DNA of 64,000 nucleotides from Eunapius fragilis (lineage: Eukaryota; Porifera; Demospongiae; Spongillida; Spongillidae): assembly GCA_963681505.1 (NCBI GenBank), contig OY811986.1, positions 351,001 through 415,000 on the forward strand, given 5' to 3'. The translations under genes were made by a program, and so were the position numbers. Below, piece after piece: positions 59,911 through 64,000 of this stretch; position 1 is the stretch's first letter; every line of letters begins with the position of its first letter. The notes under the pieces are model-generated. The model did not search any database. It was not told the DNA's origin and saw only the letters and a list, made by a program, of their open reading frames with translations.

Positions 59911-62900
59911 TCATAGAACAGTGGTGCTTGAAGTAACAGCTATGTCCTCAAACTGTGAGTATACATCATCACTGTACAGCTGGAGATCAAGGAAGCTCTG
60001 GGGACATGAATAATCAATCTTATTCTGAGAACACGTGACCCCCTCAAATGGCGTACCACTTTGGAGTGAGACAGTGTATCTAGCCGTTCATGCAGGGTGG
60101 AGAAGGTGAGGCGATCCATTGGAAGTTTCTCCCAACACAGTCTGATGATGTCATACACTTCAGGAGTACAGTGCATTGGTTTGGGCATTCTCATTCCACC
60201 CAAGAGCTGGGGGTACAGATCTGATGGAAGGATCTCAGCATACGGTGTTCCCCCTGGAGGGATATGAGATAATACCTCTGGTCCCCATCCTTATCCTTTA
60301 CCCCTTACCTAGTGTCACCAGTTCCCACATTGTCACACCAAAAGACCAACTATAAAAAAATAATCATTTTTACACTTTTTGCACACATGCACCTATATGC
60401 ACACACACACACACACACACACATATGCACACACACATACACACACACATACACACACACACACACACTTACACATCACTGTATGTGGTGGATGTTCCAT
60501 CAAAGAGTGTCTCTGGTGCCATCCACTTCAGGAGACTGTCTGTGTTAAGGTCATAGGCCCTCAGGTTGATCTTAACGTCCAGACTGGTTCCCACTAGAAC
60601 ATTGCGAGCACACAACGATCCATGTACCACCTGAACAGTAAAAGTGGGTGTGGCTTTGAGAGGAGTTGGGACACACCCACTGTACCTTTCTCTCTGCTAG
60701 GAAGGCCATTCCTGAGGCAATCTTTGTGGCAATATTGATGAGGTCCCTGGAGGTGAGGTTGAGAGATGGTAGCTGCTCCCTCTTACCAGGGAAGACAGTG
60801 TACATCCCATGGTGTCCTCTGGATGCCCTCAGGAACCCCAGCAGGTCACCATGGCACATGTACTCCATCACCATGTAGATAGGACCTGCCATGTGAGTGG
60901 TCATTTGGATATTGAACATGAACAACTTTGATGCACTGAAATGTGGGGTTAATTAATGTGGGGTTAATTAAAAGTTTGGTGCACTGAACTACGTGGTTAA
61001 TTACATGTTTGTGCATTCATATGTGTGGTAGATTTTTAAAAGTTTGGTGCATTGAAATATAAAGTAAGTGCAAAGTGCAAAAAACTGAAAAATGAAGATA
61101 CTTAAAAACTTCAAAAATGGTGCAGTGGACATGTGGTATAGAATAACATGTAAATAAAAAAATTCTCTTGGAGGATGGCAAGGCAATCATGGTGTAAAAG
61201 GAACCAAAAGATTACTAGATAGGTATACCAAAAGATTACTAGATAGGTATACCAAAAGATTACTAGATAGGTATACCAAAAGATTACTAGATAGGTATAC
61301 CAAAGATTACTATTTCTAAAGGATTGTTAACTCACTTTCAACAGTACACACTCGCAGAAGGCCAATAATGTTTGGATGTGACCCAACACTGGCCAGCAGC
61401 TCCATATCACCAATGAGGGCTCTCAGATCATCATCAGAGGCGTGGTCCTTACAGCTCTTCACTGTCACGTCTATTGCCTTATCGCTCTTAATCCCATTGG
61501 CTGTTCCCTTGTATAGGACTGTAGTGAAGCCATCATACAATATAAGCTCTGACAGCTGGAGGAGGTCTCTTGGATACTCCCACTTGGGATCAACATCGTA
61601 ACTATTGCTGAACCTGCTGTTGCCAGGCAATTCAAAATTAGTCGCACTGATTATAACCAGAGGAGGAATGCTGTTAGCATTAGATGGAGGCTGTAATGGA
61701 ATGGGCAATATGCATTGGATGATCCATCTTAGACACTTGATCACTCACTTCTCCTTCTAAGTTCCAACTCTGTGCTTGAGAATGCCTCTTCTGCCTAAAA
61801 ATGACTCTTTTAGAAAGATGCAGTGGTTCAATTTAATGCCCACCTGATGTACCATGCTAGGCCAAGTACAGCCAGTAATCCCACAATAATGAGCACAATG
61901 ACAGAGACACCAGCTGTTGCTCCTGCTACAGATGACGCATAATTGGAGGTAGCCACAGCTGTGCATTAATTGGAAACATCATGAGACCAGCCTTCAGAGC
62001 TAGAGCACAACTTACATGACCCCACTGCAAACTGTACCTCCTCACTGGGCAGACTCTCCACAGTGATGGAGGAGGTGTGGCCTACAGTGATCACATGAGC
62101 TATGTAGCTGCCATCCTCCAGTTCCAATAGCTCAACACTAGGTATTGTGGCAGCCGTGAAGAATGAACTGGTACTGCTGGTTTTGCTGCAGGGACAGGGG
62201 CAGTACAGGGGGTGTGGCATTAGTACAGGGGGTGTGGCATTAGTACAGGGTGTGTGGCATTAGTACAGGGGGTGTGGCATATCCTTAGTACAGGGGGTGT
62301 GGCATATCCTTAGTACAGGGAGTGTGGCATATCCTTAGTACAGGGGGTGTGGCATATCCTTAGTACAGGGGGTGTGGCATATCCTTAGTAAGGGTGTGTG
62401 GCATATCCTTAGTACAGGGGGTGTGGCATATCCTTAGTATAGGGTGTGTGGCATTTAGAGGGTGTGGCCTAAGGCACTTACCCATAGTACACTTTGTAGG
62501 AGATCTCATAGGGACCGGATGTGGGTGGAGCCCAGAATAGAGTGGCCACACCCTGACTCACAGAGAACGACAAATTTGACACAGCATCAGGTGGGCCTGG
62601 GGAGGAGAGGCTGACGTACATGTAGTTCTTTTGTCTCGATAACTAGGCTTTACTAAACCAGTCCCAATAACTAGGCTTTACTAAACCAGTTACTAAACCA
62701 GTCCCAATAACTAGACTTTACTAAACCAGCTATTGCAGCTATGAAGCCCCACAGCTAAGTTATGCTGGTGTGTTATACCAGAGATTAGTAAGGTATTGAA
62801 TCCTAAGGTATCCTCATGACAAGACTGACCATACACAGTCACTCTTGATGTAGTGTTGACTCTATTGCTAATGAGAACGCAGTCATACTGGCCAGTCCAG

Positions 62901-63302
62901 TCCTTCCGAAGAGGTCCAAGTGTCAAGACGGAAGACATGTTAGTAGTGACAGCGTGCACAGGCTGTGAGGGGTCCAGAGGTATCACTGATCCCTGTGGAG
63001 TGTTTGGACGTAATACACCAGCAAACAGCCACTCCCCACACCTCCACCCACTCCCTCACCCCCAGCCACTCCCCTCACCCCCAGCCACTCCCACACCTCC
63101 ACCCACTCCCTCACCCCCAGCCACTCCCCTCACCTCCGGTCACTCCCCCTCACCTCCTTGGTCCAGGTAATGGAGAAGCCAGATATATCCAGTCCCGTGC
63201 ACACCACACCCTGCCATTGGATGGAACATGGAATGGAGACAGGCTGTGAGTAGTTCAGGTAGACGGACGTGCGTGGCGTGTTGATCAGCGTGTTATCTGT
63301 GT
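59911..63302 (-). CDS. Ig/FN3 receptor tyrosine pseudokinase, copy C, 5' partial
   Basis: Minus-strand exons found: 63302-63154, 62992-62830 (third Ig), 62596-62482, 62185-62016 (FN3), 61958-61844 (TM, VIVLIIVGLLAVLGLAWY), 61794-61749, 61690-61336, 60885-60686, 60630-60473, 60349-60309, 60253-60057, 59997-59911. This gives about 597 residues. Exons for the signal peptide and first two Ig domains are not seen before 64000 and probably lie outside. The kinase-like domain has VTVK, no glycine loop, HGSLCARN, NLRAYDL, WMAPE, WSFGVTMW and the tail YSDDVYSQF. It has one extra residue in the glycine-loop region (LSELILYDGF). The C-lobe exons are nearly identical in DNA to copy A although the gene is inverted. 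Confidence 0.85.
61203..61312. repeat. 24-bp tandem repeat in receptor C intron
   Basis: Five copies of accaaaagattactagatag + gtat. Confidence 0.93.
62190..62460. repeat. 25-bp minisatellite in receptor C FN3 intron
   Basis: About ten copies of acagggggtgtggcatatcc + ttagt, with shorter variants at the start. On the coding strand it reads GCCACACCCCCTGTAC. Confidence 0.93.
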
Positions 63303-64000
63303 CTGTATGTGGGGGTGGGGTGTGGGGGTGGGTGTGGGATGGTTGTTAGGAAGGGCATGTGGGGTGTGGGGGTGGGGTGTGGGTGTGGGGTGTGGGTGTG
63401 GGGTGTGGGTGTGGGGTGTGGGTGTGGGGTGTGGGATGGTTGTGTGGGGGTGGGGTGTGGGATGGTTGTGTGGGGGTGGGGTGTGGGATGGTTGTGTGGG
63501 GGTGGGGTGTGGGATGGTTGTGTGGGGGTGGGGTGTGGGTGTGGGGTGTGGGATGGTCGTGTGGAAGGGCATGTGGGGTGTGGGGTGGGTGTGGGATGGT
63601 TGTGTGGGGGTGGGGGGTGGGATGGTTGTGTGGGGGTGGGGTGTGGGATGGTTTGTGGGGGTGGGGTGTGGGATGGTTGTGTGGGGGTGGGGTGTGGGAT
63701 GGTTGTGTGGGGTGGGGTGTGGGATGGTTGTGTGGGGTGGGGTGTGTGATGGTTGTATAGATGTACACAATAATGAGAGCTCAAGTATAAAAGGCAACCA
63801 TTATACATTATACCCCCTCTTATCTCTCCCTAGTGAAGCATTGCTAGCAATGTAGGTGACCTAATCCTTTGGCAGGACACACATAGGTGGCACACACTGG
63901 CTGCATTCCTGCCTGACATAGCTGGCTGTCTGGCAAAACACAAGGGACAACACCAAAAATGGAATCTTCCTATCATATGCAGCCATAGCAACAAAAGTCA
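63303..64000. repeat. Intron of receptor C with GTGTGGGATGG array
   Basis: Positions about 63305-63755 hold copies of ggggtgtgggatggttgtgtgg. From 63760 to the end the sequence is unique, but no exon matching the expected second Ig domain was found. Confidence 0.8.

Noticed and set aside
58462-59914. Long minus-strand frames rich in His/Ser/Pro (up to 453 codons)
   Set aside because: Products of the GATGGT tract and the 26-bp array between receptors B and C; a repeat artefact.

Overview
The window is animal nuclear DNA. Every gene is split by introns with GT-AG (a few GC-AG) ends, many only about 50-70 bp long. The gene set is metazoan: an abLIM-type LIM/villin-headpiece protein, rhotekin, a Tudor-domain germline protein, N-acetylglucosamine kinase, ZCCHC4, SYF2, haspin, COP9 subunit 1, and Ig/FN3 receptors with a kinase-like domain. 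Gene density is high, and introns and spacers are packed with micro- and minisatellites. I infer an early-branching animal, most likely a demosponge; no marker here proves the species. I rebuilt all gene models by hand from open frames, splice signals, phase bookkeeping and recalled family sequences.

Layout from left to right. (1) A cupin-like protein on minus (391-3995) lies head-to-head with abLIM on plus (4107-7742). (2) NAGK on minus (8549-11266) lies head-to-head with a very large RRM-MYND-multi-Tudor protein on plus (11366-20048). (3) ZCCHC4 on minus (20183-26271) lies head-to-head with rhotekin on plus (26357-28579), which is followed closely by intronless SYF2 on plus (28707-29468). 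(4) Haspin on minus (29617-33454) lies head-to-head with a coiled-coil protein on plus (33574-35504), possibly IHO1/Mer2-like. (5) CSN1 on minus (35638-38094). (6) A cluster of three related receptors: copy A on plus (38837-44601), copy B on plus (50307-57105) and copy C on minus (59911 to 63302, 5' end not found). The strand alternates almost perfectly. Four divergent pairs have start codons only 85-119 bp apart, and three convergent pairs have stop codons only about 130-150 bp apart.

The most striking content is the receptor cluster. All three copies keep the fold of a receptor tyrosine kinase but have lost the P-loop glycines, the catalytic HRD aspartate (HGS instead) and the DFG aspartate, and have a shortened activation segment. 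They look like receptor pseudokinases. They share a C-terminal tyrosine tail (Y-x4-YSQF), encoded by a last exon that follows a small intron. Copy A is a mosaic: an ectodomain block including introns is nearly identical to copy B, and its C-lobe exons are nearly identical to the inverted copy C.

The 5.7 kb between copies A and B holds no convincing gene. It contains minisatellites, a very long TG tract, a fold-back element, a terminal-inverted-repeat element and a decayed LINE-like reverse-transcriptase fragment.
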